Source: Lentinula raphanica (taxonomy: Eukaryota; Basidiomycota; Agaricomycetes; Agaricales; Omphalotaceae). From it: a stretch of DNA of 64,000 nucleotides. The notes beneath the pieces are model-generated. The model had not been told where the DNA came from. It did not search any database and was given only the letters and a program-made list of their open reading frames with translations. Shown in pieces: positions 36,712 through 47,399 of this stretch. The position numbers and the translations under genes are program-made. The stretch lies in NCBI GenBank assembly GCA_027919835.1, contig JANVFP010000009.1, positions 744,001 through 808,000 on the forward strand, in the 5' to 3' direction. How positions within the stretch are numbered: position 1 is the stretch's first letter; every line of letters starts with the position of its first letter.

Positions 36712-38222
36712 TCAAATGAGCACATACTCTTGAAGATATTCGAAGCCACAATGATGATATCTGCTTCAAGTTGAAAATCATCAATAGTTGCCGAATTGAG
36801 ATTCGAGACAGTGGATAGGACAAGGGTTTTAAAATGTTTGCCCGTAAACTTCCGAACTTCCGAATCCCATTGTCTGGTCAAGTGAGGAGGGACAACGACA
36901 AGTGTACCCTAGTGAATTTGGGAAGATTGAGAGAAGCTGCAGGGGTGAAATTGGTATCAAGTCGCCATGAGAGCACCGGCTTCTCTGAGCGTCCGGCAGA
37001 AGGCAAACGAGACAATGCACGGTGCAAAAGCGAAGGCACGTTGATACCGATACGCACGGTTCCCGTTCCATCGTCCGACAACAGTAACTGGGTCAGGAAA
37101 GGATTTGGACGTCGCTTCAGACGACGTTCAGACGACGTTCATACTCGCCGGCCTGTACAGGGTCCTCCATACCAACAATCTTTGCACATACTCGATACTT
37201 GGGGCCGTCGGGGCGCAACGTTCGCAATTGCAATGATCGACGTCTTCGACTGTTTGCCAAGAGTGAAACCTTCCAGACATCCTTGATTCGTTCGAGGAGC
37301 TAGGCGATCGAACGAAAGATTTCTCTCTCATCTGACTTGTTGACCTCGCGCCAAAATCCCAACGGCCATTCAGAACCACTTTGACCTCGAAAGTAGCACC
37401 GTGGCATGTTGACAAGCAAGATTAGAAGAGCAGACTTGAGCTCCATTTTGCAGTGGGAAGGAGGAAGACGAGGATTCGCAGCGATATCAATCGGTTCTAT
37501 GTTATGCTCGGGTCGACCACCACATCTCTTACCAAGACGATGTGCCACAGTCCTTGCATCGAGAAAGAGGCCTTGATGTGATGTCCGTCCGTCCTTCCAT
37601 GAGCAGAGGCGGACTGTCTGCAATGCGACCTTCAAGAGATGTTTCAAGTCTTGATTTCCAGTGGCGGCAAGGTCAAGGGGTTTGAAGCTCAAGCTCTCCT
37701 CCCCAATGATTCGTTTTCCTATTGGAAGCTCCGCGGAGTCAGCAGCGACTTCTGCATCTTCCATCTCAACGTCCTCCAGTTCTTTCAATCCTCCGCCGTA
37801 AACAGTTCTATCCTTCCCGTCCATGAAGAGTCATTGGCTGACTATTAGAGAGCCAACAATGCCAGCGCCCACTACGGTTGTAGACATTGGATTCCCTGCA
37901 AGGTCGACGAGCTGATCCTCAGTTTCCCGAGTCAACAACAATCTGTCGACGGGAAGACCTTGCATAGAAAGCGCCTCTAATCCAACCATGGGTCCACCTC
38001 GATTCGTGATATAGGGAATCATAGAAGGTGTAAGGCAGGGACAGATGCCAACCCTGTTCGACCCAATCGTCCTATCAACATTTTGCGACAAATTCCAAAC
38101 TTGCCTGAAGTCAAGCACGCGCAGAGTCAGTCAGACTACATTCAGAATGAATCACCAAACCACGCTTACGTCTTGTAGGAAGGATCCATACCTTTCTTCG
38201 CATCACGCAGAAGACTGATATC
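36712..38222 (-). pseudogene. DNMT5-like cytosine methyltransferase-SNF2 gene, internal fragment
   Basis: Read on the minus strand, this begins inside a C5-methyltransferase C-terminal part: PCLTPSMIPYITNRGGPMVGLEALSMQGLPVDRLLLTRE, then LVDLAGNPMSTTVVGAGIVGSL, the motif-X-like end. A linker follows with a CGGRPEHNIEPIDIA segment and a CNCERCAP cysteine cluster. It reaches the start of an SNF2 ATPase, GTLVVVPPHLTRQWDSEV (motif Ia), and stops after IIIVASNIFKS near 36712. Both ends are missing: no catalytic PCQ loop, no Walker A and no helicase C lobe. The MTase-to-SNF2 order fits the DNMT5 family of fungal maintenance methyltransferases, by recollection. It cannot encode a working enzyme. Confidence 0.65.
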
Positions 38223-38396
38223 TAGTAAATCCCAGATGCGCTCTGTACGATGGTTGGTAGTGGTAGGTTGAAAGACTCGCCCTTAAGATGGTCCTTATTA
38301 ATTATTATTAATGCTTTGTGTGGGTCCGGTGTCAGTCCTGGATCTTTACTTTCATTCGTCCTTTGTCTATTTCTACATCTTCGTTGTGTTTTGGCT

Positions 38397-41300
38397 ATGA
38401 AAGCATTTTCACCTCCAATGATCAAGGCTATTTTGCACGCTCGTGCCATGAAAATTACCGGACAAGCTTTGTTTGATCAATTATGGGATTTCTTGGTGGA
38501 AGAGGATGAGCATTTAGTAAAAATTGATTTCTGATAGTTTTTTTCTACTATTAATTGACGTTCTTGTAGGTTGAGAGTGTTCTTGCTTGGGTTTCATTGA
38601 ACCTGGGGTTGGATATTTCTGACGTTACATATCCCGGCCGTGGCGTACTCATATCCGTTCTGAGTACGCTCATGTCGTACTTGGTTTGGGATAGGTTTGC
38701 TGAAGCAGAGTCGACTTTGAATCACTTCAGCAAAATGCTATCTGATTTGAAAGTAAATATTATCGATAGCTTTCCAGTTTATGTTCTGACCATTCACTTT
38801 TTCAGTTGGAACATTTTCCCGTTCGCCCACAGACAAATTTGTTCCAACTCCAAGATCTTGTTTCAAATGTGTTGGATTTTCTTCCCATCCAGGAATCCCC
38901 TGAGCCGACGTATATTCAATACCAACCTCCGATCACCGACTTGGATTACCGCAACACCGTAGCTGGTTGGCTGGCTGAGGAACACACTGTACTGGTTACA
39001 GATAATGAGTATATGTCTCACGCGCTGGTCGCTCAACGGTGGAAGTTCATGTTGGAGAAGGCAAGGTTCAACTTCACTAATTTTGGAACCATCTTTTTCA
39101 TTGTTCTCACAAGGTTGTATACACCAAATCCGACTTATCATTAGCTGCGATAAGAGATGACATTGTCGGTGTTCTTCAAGAAATGAAAAAGGTGTCGAAG
39201 AAAGCGTTTACACGACCTCATTTCCGACGAGCTATTAAGGTATGCATATGCAGCTTTTCAGTGAAGATCAGTGATGTAATGGTATTCAGGATATTGGACT
39301 TACTTCCGTGATCGAAACAATATGCAAGCCAACGTTCCTTTTGTCAAATCGTGACACGAATCTTCTACATCTTGAACATGTGTACCGGGTGGGCGATCAA
39401 TTAGCTGAAATTCTCGATAACTGGACACCGACATTCATATCTCGTTCCTGGAATACACTCCCAGGTCAGTTCATCGCTCAAAAGGCAAGTCGTCAATGTA
39501 ATGTATAATATCAAAGGCGTTAATGTTTCCAACTCTCAGGGTGGAGCGAAAACTATAACGTCGGCAAAGGAATTCTTAGATATTTTCGACACCAATTCTG
39601 CATTCGTGCCGGGAGTAGAAAATATCTCTTACTGCTTTTTCTTGACCAGTTTCGAAAACTTTCTCTATAATTACAATCGTTGGCTGGGAAATTTTCTCGA
39701 AAATCAAGACTACAATGTAAGCATCTATAATGGGTGGGACTTTCACTGATATGTTCACTTCTCCAGATAAAGGAATTCAACGACGTTGATGTCCTACAAG
39801 ACTTCTACTCTCAAGTTATATGGTTGATTCGGCATTGGTGCACTGATCGGCAACGAACCAAAGATGGAGTTGAAGTGTATGCTATCGATGTCAAGCAATT
39901 TGCTAATCCCCGTTGGGAAGTTATCGTCAAGAAAACTGGTTGGCTTCGTGGATTAGCAAAGAGATCAGAGGAACGTGCAAAAGCTTTGACGCACTGCACA
40001 ACCTGTGTAGGTCTTCCGACTTCACACCGGTGTTGTCAGTACTCGTACATGCCTCATATTACCAACGGTCTCTCAGATGAAGCCAAGCTTCAGAGATTGG
40101 CGGTTCTTAGAGAGGAGTTGACGGGCTCCGGTGTTACAATGGTCCCCCCTGATCTGCAAATCAAACCTAATGTTTCGAAGGTGGTTCATTCACAGCCCCT
40201 TTGGTCGTTTTGTCTAATGTGTAACACTAGGATGAGGAACACAAACGTCACCAATATTCTTCTGCGACCTATCATCCACACTCCATAGGAAAGACAGACC
40301 CGTTCGCTCTGAAAGGCCTTGAACCTGACAGTGATATTGTTGAACATTGCGGGCATCAGCTACTACTGGTATTGGATCAGAAGCGTCCGTTGAAACCATC
40401 GGAAGTTGAATGGAAAACTGTGCGAGACAAGGTAAATATATATGGCTGCGGTTGTAAAGTTCATGCTTTGACCACTGATTGTTAGAATGTCATTGATGTG
40501 GTATGGTGGGGTGCGTTAGATCAGGAGATGCTGGCCATCTTGCAGGACAACATCGTAGCAAGTACTGGAGTCCAAGCGGTCAAACGAGGAGACCAATTTC
40601 GAACATTCGGAGCCGGAAAGATGGTTCCTTTGGGGTCCCAGATGCCTTCTGGAGGGCGAGCTGGTGATGCTTACACATCTTACTCTGGCATGGATGGTTC
40701 TACTGCGAACGGGTTGGAGATTCTGTTCAATCAGGCTGCTGTATGTCATCTGTCATGTTGGTGTATTTTCTTGCCTGACTATTTCAGACATCCGTTATCC
40801 TGCATTCTATGGCGAAGCTTGTTCATAAGACTCTAGCAAAAGATATGAGGGATCTCACTGTTGAATGTGATCGTCTGGGAATGACCGGTGCTAATATATT
40901 CAACTGCACTGGTTATATGGCCCCAATCCATTCAGACAGAGACGCGACCAGAGGATTATGTGTGCAAGCACTCCTTCACGCAGACTCGCGTTACCGAGAA
41001 TTCAGCTTTTGCAACATAGAATATCAATACTATATTGCCACCTCATCGAATTGTCTTTGGTGAAGATTTTGGTCAAATCCTCAATTCGGTCACTTAACAG
41101 TTTTGACAGGAGTTTCGACTCACGTAATCTTCATGGAACCATGCTACCTTCAAAAGAGACTGTTCAGAACTTGAATAGTCATGCCATAGATCCCAATCGT
41201 GCTGTCTCCTCCAATGATAGCGAGACTTCTAATGTATCGAGCCTCGGTGCACAGGAGCGACCGCGGAGACGACCTCAAAGGCAAGTTATAGCAGGAGCGC

Positions 41301-41473
41301 CAGTACGACAAAGTCACAGACGACTGGCTGGTGCCAATCAGGAAGGACCTAGAGTTGCGGTCAGCAATGGCGCACACGTAGCTGTTCCACACAGAAATCG
41401 TGCCCATGCTGCAGAGAACGCTCGTCGCCGAGGTCAATATGAGGAGCGAAGCAATGTTTGGAGACGCGATTAA
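38397..41473 (+). CDS. Large mushroom-specific protein with TET/JBP-like 2OG-Fe(II) dioxygenase candidate domain
   Basis: Eleven exons (38397-38516, 38570-38752, 38806-39060, 39114-39239, 39290-39484, 39540-39716, 39767-40180, 40231-40431, 40486-40740, 40788-41059, 41110-41473) give 2562 nt, or 853 residues. A cysteine cluster HCTTCVGL...CC lies near residue 428. The C-terminal block GYMAPIHSDRDATRGLC has an HxD pair near residue 690. It is followed by FCNIEYQYYIATSSNCLWSF and, across the last intron, NLHGTMLPS with a distal His near residue 740. An HxD...H order is the iron site of 2OG dioxygenases, and TET/JBP types are expanded beside transposons in basidiomycetes. The assignment is by motif only. 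The tail is Arg/Ala-rich and basic. Two introns appear to use GC donors. Confidence 0.6.
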
Positions 41474-41735
41474 CGGTCAAGTGTTGTATTGTTTAGTATT
41501 CTACTATTCTTAAGAAATCAGGATTACATTCGAAAGAACGAAAACAAGCTGAAAGTCATGCCGGGTTAGAACATAGAAACATGACATTCAGATACCCAAC
41601 AAGTCACTCTTTCAACCAGTCCTCCTGGGCCGCGAAATTGTCGAGCGGCAGTAGCACCAACGGCGTCAACACCATCCTTGACTGCGATGTAAACCGGTTT
41701 CGTTTCACTCAGAAGCGGCTTATTCCCACCACGAG
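41474..41735. other. Degenerate continuation of the carrier fragment
   Basis: Minus frames continue past the carrier fragment (KPVYIAVKDGVDAV and onward) but no longer match the family. No separate gene was seen. Confidence 0.3.
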
Positions 41736-42170
41736 ATTTGAAGAAAAGGAGGTCGTCGCTTGCGTTTCGGGTTCAACTTCAAAAACAGTTCTTTACAATG
41801 TTGAATCGCAGAAGGATGAGAGGAATCTCCGAGGGGCTTGTATCTGTTGTCCCCACCATCACCTTCTGTCGAAACAACACCTACATCCTGTCTGCCTTCC
41901 TTTCTGGTGGGAACAACATTCATTTCATCGCACGATTCCTCTTTTTCCTTGTAGAAGTAAGCGCCCAAGACCACAAGCGTTACTGAGATGGAACAGGGTC
42001 CAGCACACTCCAGAGCACCTTGGATGGGATACAGGTGCTCCTCTAGAGTATGCTGAACAGAGGGAAACGGCGCAACGATGATCGACAGGAAGGCGGTGTA
42101 TAGAGGCACTGTCATGAAATCTGTGAACCCATGCCAGAGTTTCGACAACGGGTGCAACTTCAAGAAATAT
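41735..42170 (-). pseudogene. Auxin-efflux-carrier-like transporter fragment
   Basis: The minus frame reads LSKLWHGFTDFMTVPLYTAFLSIIVAPFPSVQHTLEEHLYPIQGAL, then CSISVTLVVLGAYFYKE. This is the central membrane part of the fungal auxin-efflux-carrier (AEC, PF03547-type) family. The expected N-terminal helices and the C-terminal membrane helices are not found in frame on either side. Frames from 42200 to 42720 on the minus strand give no clear continuation. I read it as a truncated copy; a gene with many unresolved introns is less likely. Confidence 0.6.
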
Positions 42171-43850
42171 CTTCGGAAGACAGTCGGATGAGAGTGAGTA
42201 GAGCATGCTTGAACAATGGATGGGTATCAACGATGGATGATGGATGGGTATCGGGTGGTCAGGTGAACACTTCCGTGTTACTAGCACCATCTTCTTCTTC
42301 CATCAAAGGGCGCTCCTCTGCTATCCTAGTGTTGTCTGGATCCTGAAGCAACATTTTCGACTGGTTGTGAGTTCGGGAACAAGCGATAGAAGTATGTTGA
42401 CCGATGGAGATGGCTGTTTAATAGATCAGGACAGGCGCGAAGAGTAGCATCGTTATCGTATACTTTGGCTGGTGGAGGTGGAGGTGATGGTGTTGACTCC
42501 CTTGTGAACGAATCATCGATGACGATATGTCGCCTCTCTTACACAGCTCACTTTAAGATTGAGCATGGGGGCTTTCCTGTCTCTGGTCTCATCAATGAGA
42601 ATGAAGTGAACGACGTGTCAAATCCAAGCTGGGTACACCCAGAAGAGATTCAAACGGAGGTTGCCTTCGTCACAGTCGACATGGTAAGGGGAGGTAAGGG
42701 GTAATGGAGGCGTTAGAAAGCGTGACACCACGGGAACGGATCCGGATAGGGAAGATTTCACCAACGCAGACCCAAGCGGCTGGTCTCCAGGTGGAGGCGA
42801 AGAAGAAGAAGTCTATGAACGCGACCTCAGCGTAAACGGCCGAGAAGTTGTTGACGAACGTGTTGCTGGCACAGACAACATGGTCTCTGTAATATATACG
42901 TGAGTCACAAAAAGAAGTTAACAGCGTTTAGCACTGACTGTTGAAACCCACGGAATCACCGACAGCACCGACGATGATCTCGCAGTGACAGTCTCTAGAC
43001 CTTCTCCTACCTCCATCCTTTTTATTCTTCTTCTCTTCAGCAGCCTCAGGACAACCCCTATGCCTTACTTTCCTTCAAAGAACCTTAGCAAATATGACAG
43101 TTTCTTCGTCAAATAACGCCGAGCCAGCGAGAACATCCTTGACTGGAGGAGAGTTTGTGATTGAAGTATCGGGTTTTGAACGATGGATAGAGATAAGAAA
43201 GCGCTGCGGTGCCTTCTGAGTAAATTCGGACTTGGACATCAGTTTCGTGGTGAAGTGACCACGTATTGTTTGATTTCTGGGAGATGTGTTAGTGTTTGAA
43301 TGGAAGGATAGAATCTGGACTCACAAATCATCAACATTGACTTCAGACGCCTGTAAGATTTCTTGTTCTTGAGACTGTATGTCGTGTGGACAGAAAGACG
43401 ATGGGTCCACGATGTGGCGTTTCACGTGTCGCGCTGCTGCAAACCGTTATCGCTCTTCCGCATAGATTTACAAGACTACGTTATCATAATCAGACTCGAT
43501 AGAGCATAGACGGAGGAAAGAACTCACAATAAATATAGTCTACAGCACATGAACAGGAGAAAGTGACGACCACCATTGGCCGTGGATACGTCAGAACTGA
43601 CATCGTAAATAAGCACTGACAGTGGTTGCGTGAACATTCGGAATTTTTGGTCTTCTCTGAACCGATGTGGGGATATATTCCTGAACAAGAGACTGGCTCT
43701 ACGCCACCTGGGCGCAGTCAGGAATAAACACATCTGTGGTGGAGAGAGAGACCAAGATTATATGCTTTAACCCTCCACTTATATACCCTCAGTCACGCGT
43801 CTTCCACTACGCGTCAACAGTGTTAGGTGGTATGACCGAAACGCGTGTCT
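42171..43850. other. Unexplained region with a short conserved-looking minus-strand reading
   Basis: The minus strand at about 43430-43090 splices to HIVDPSSFCPHDIQSQEQEI and RGHFTTKLMSKSEFTQKAP, which read like protein from a real gene, but I do not recognise the family. No start or stop was found. The rest shows only short frames. It may be another captured fragment. Confidence 0.35.
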
Positions 43851-44164
43851 CGTGACTACGTTTCTTCCCACGACATCTTCGTTTAAACTTTACTCATGAC
43901 CACTCGATATCCTGAAAACCGCGAAGTCAATTCCACCTTCTCTGTCCGGGAGTCTATCCAATCTGGGAAGGCCATCTACATCATTTGGAGCTGTCTGTAA
44001 ACGAGCGCGCAGTACATCGAAATGGAAAGAAAGACAAGCCGAAGACTTCATCAGCTCCGAGTATCTTCAAGTTTCGAGAACTTCAGCATTCAGGCGAAAT
44101 GCTTTTGGAGTATCCAGAAGAGTCAGTTCACATTTTTCTATGATATGAAGCATCCTAAACTCCT

Positions 44165-44650
44165 TATCCCTCTAGCGTTTTGCCACGGAAACACTGACTC
44201 CGCCCAAGAAGAAACCACGGATCGTGCGCAGAATATTTTTAGCCACCACTGCCCTTACTGGAACCATCTACGTCGGCAGTGCCTTCCTCGCGTTCAATAA
44301 TACCGACTACTACGACTTCTTCTCAGAGCATGTTCCCCTTGGTCAATCGATGAATACGGCGAAGCCAATCACTGGGACACAATGACAGTACATTCTGCGG
44401 TTGACGTACACAGTCCGTACCGCAACCTCGATCAAGGACTTCATAGTGGAAAAGGTCAATGGTGCCCCGACGTCGGTCAAAGAAGTCAAGGAGAGGGTAG
44501 AGAAAAGCGCACACGATGCTAAAGTCACTACTATCAGAACTGTCGAGGCTTCAAACGAGAGAGTGAAGGATGTTGCGGCCCACGTTCGAACTAATGTCCA
44601 GAAGGAGGAGGGCAACTGGTTGAGGGTCTTAAAGACTCCGGCGGGAATCT
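44165..44650 (+). pseudogene. MIC60 (mitofilin) N-terminal fragment, frameshifted
   Basis: The plus frame at 44177-44380 reads TPPKKKPRIVRRIFLATTAL, then TGTIYVGSAFLAFNNTDYYDFFSEHVPLGQS. That is the inner-membrane anchor and start of the MICOS subunit MIC60. The frame then stops at ACACAATGA. The next bases give EYGEANHWDTMTVHSAVDV in one frame and TSIKDFIVEKVNGAPTSVKEVKERVEK in another, so at least two frame changes interrupt it. After about 44650 the homology stops, and the long coiled coil and mitofilin signature domain are missing. It is a broken 5' piece. Confidence 0.75.
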
Positions 44651-45300
44651 ATCAAATCGTGAGGGAAGAGGGAGGAGGTAAGGCTGGCCGTAGGCTTCAG
44701 TACATGACTATTGACCCTCAGTTGATTTTTCAGGCAGAGTTTCCCTCGTCATCTTCTTCGCCAGTCACGCATTGCCATTCCACCACGCCTCTGATTACTT
44801 CTTCTATGCCTTTCAATCATATTGGTCATCCTAGTGCGCTAGCCAGGTTTTACCGTGATCGAACATCCAGCTTTGAGCCAGTCAAATCTAACGTGTTTGA
44901 GGACAGCCGTCGAGTCCTGGACTGCTACTTCTCCTCACCCCTGAACCCTCCTCGTTCCACCTCAACCTTCTTCTCTCAAGCTCTTCCGTTCGCCGACAAT
45001 CTTCATAATTTGAGAAGACATCAAGTCCAATTTTATATGGGAGGAGTTGTGAGGACTGGACGATGGAAGACGAAGTCTGATCGAGAGCAAAATGTTAATC
45101 TTCAATGCGGCGAAAGATGCACAAGGACACATCACCGAATGGGGTTTACTAGCTTCGCTTGTAGGTTTCACCTCAGATCATTGCTTCGCTCAAATTATTG
45201 ACCACGCATCATTCTCCGTCAAGCTTTCAACCCAGGTGGAACCAACGATTTCAGGCTGTCCTTGTCAGATGCGAAAATGATCATCGTATCCCTCCTGCGT
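44651..45300 (+). other. Open frame downstream of the MIC60 fragment, unrecognised
   Basis: The frame stays open to 45201 with Ser/Arg-rich sequence, but I see no domain. It is probably readthrough of non-coding DNA. Confidence 0.25.
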
Positions 45301-45393
45301 AGGTAACGTGAGCCTGCAAGTCTTTCGTTATGCTTGAAATGTTCACAAGCGCTCCTGAATGACTTTAGACCTGCACTCTAGGGGACAGACATC

Positions 45394-45490
45394 TCATCGC
45401 AATGTCTGGCTCCTCCGCGCATTTTAATCGCAACGTCTAGCTCCTCCACGCGTTTTCATCGCAACGTCTAGCTCCTCCACGCGTTCAAGT
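45394..45490. repeat. Tandem repeat, about 32 bp x 3
   Basis: Three consecutive units share the core TCGCAACGTCTAGCTCCTCC (the first unit is slightly diverged: TCGCAATGTCTGGCTCCTCC) followed by a CGCG-T run. No gene is involved. Confidence 0.75.
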
Positions 45491-45944
45491 GTCGTAGTCT
45501 GGTGCAAATTGCGAAAGGAGCATGCGGTTGCCTTCTATCATTCTGACGGCAAGCTTCTGACCTGCGTACTTCGAGCCAGTGCGATCATGCTAGCCCTTGC
45601 ATTCTTTGTTAGGAAGGGCTTTTTTGTTCAAGGATTTTAGGGTCGAATGGTTCAGCGATAACAAGAGAAAGGAAGGAGTTCCCTGTCCGCGTAGATGAGT
45701 CTGACCTCTTTTTTTCTGGTCAGGCGGGAGGAACCAAATTGAAAGTGACAGGCGCCCCGAAAAATTACTTTCGATCCACGTGATTTCTTCTGAGGATCTT
45801 CGGGCCGAAGATTTTGAGCGGAATTCTTTCAATGTTTAGTAACAGTAGAACGCAGCATCTACTTCCTTCCCTCTCTCCAGACTCACCCTTTTCAAAATCT
45901 CGCATGTCTCAGCTCGGCGGCGTAGTTTCTGAGGCCAAATTAGT

Positions 45945-47170
45945 TTATGTTCCGCATGAATAAAGCAAGATAGCTACCAAATGTCGACTAGAAGTAGCGG
46001 CGCTCAGCTTTTTTCGGTGAGCATGCTCGCCTAGCAGCCGTTTTCTGATATCGGTGGGTGAGTCGCCGTTATACAGGGGTTGGGTCTTTACAATTGCAAG
46101 GAAGATCCGATAGAATCGATCCTCGACCAGTTCATCCCAGTCAATGGGCTCTTGCCCGAAGCGTTCTTTGTCAGGGCAGATGTTGACCAGATGCCGGCAG
46201 TGTTCTGCTATTCGATGAATGAGGTCCTGATTCCACATTGAGCCCATCATACTGGCAGTGTCAAAGCAGTCGCTTTTGTCGATGGTGGTATTTACCAGTC
46301 TAGGACGGAAAATCCCAGGATTTATGGTGTGCTGCCGAAGACGCAAGGAGCTTGTTCCTGGAAGCATGATGGCCTCAATGGTGTGACGGATGCCTACTGC
46401 TTGGCGAACCAATCGCCGACCCAAATACTGAAGAAGAGAAGTGTCATAGGAGGAGGATGACTAGATCAGTTTGGGGGGCCTACCGAGATTTCCCGCCTTT
46501 GTTCATCTACAGTCCAACCACCCTGTCTTATTCCGGAATTCTTGTACACGAAAGTGATTTTACAATCATCACTCTCCAAAGGAGGAGAGGTGTTGCCTAG
46601 ATTGGGGGCGGTACTGCCAGCTGGCACAGACGTGTTGCTGCCAGTGTTTGAGCCAGCTTGGCTGGAGGTGCCACCGTCTGGCACTGTTTCCTCATTCCCA
46701 CCATCCTCATCATCATCTTCGTCCAGCTTGTCCTCCTCATCGCAGATGTCCAAGATGGCGTTGATATCAACCTGGGGATCCTGTCCTTCATTCTGTCGCT
46801 GCTTTCCCTTGTCACGGTTTCTAGGAAGGTTGCTTGGCGTCTCGTGCTGCTGATCTGGAGGCAGATTCATCGAAGGCGGGTTTGCGGAAGGCGTGGTATT
46901 AGATGTTGTGTGAGGCGGATCTGGACCTGGACCTGGAGGCAGGTTTGTGAAAGGTGTGCTATTAGACGTTGTGTGAGGCGGATTTGCAAAAGGTGTACTA
47001 TTTGAATTCAAATTTGAAGTTGTGTGCTGCGGTTGAGTTGGGGCTGAGTTTCCTGTATCGTCATTTGGAGCGCTAGCGGGAGCAGGAGTACTGGTTTGAG
47101 GCATAGAAGTTTCTCCTTGGCCCTGGCCAATGGTCATGAAACAAGAAGCGGCTCGGTAGAACAAGATCAC
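45945..47170 (-). CDS. Agaricomycete protein with Pro/Thr-rich acidic region; perhaps 3' exons of the coiled-coil gene
   Basis: The first block (47170-46466) is Pro/Thr/Asn-rich with near-repeats of PPHTTSNSTPF, then an acidic stretch (DEEDKLDEDDDEDGG) and CKITFVYKNSGIRQGGWTVDEQRRE. After an intron, 46424-45945 reads LGRRLVRQAVGIRHTIEAI and IDWDELVEDRFYRIFLAIVKTQP, ending at 45945. An in-frame TMKNRKRPSLAAQTWASW exon near 47220 could join it to the coiled-coil gene upstream, making one long transcript. No known domain was recognised. It could be a DNA-binding partner of the transposase (TnpA role), which is speculation. Confidence 0.45.
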
Positions 47171-47399
47171 TTACCCAACTAGCCCAGGTTTGTGCAGCTA
47201 ATGACGGTCTTTTGCGGTTTTTCATAGTCTGAGGGCAGAATCAAACTCTGGAATGTTCAGAATTCATCTTTGGACCTACATATGGACTGCGTTTTTCTTT
47301 GGGATAAATGTTAATGACTGGTCTATAGGGAGCTGATCCCATGGCCTTGGAGGAAGGAGGTCAAAAATGAGTTATATATTTCTGCTGATCCAACTCACT

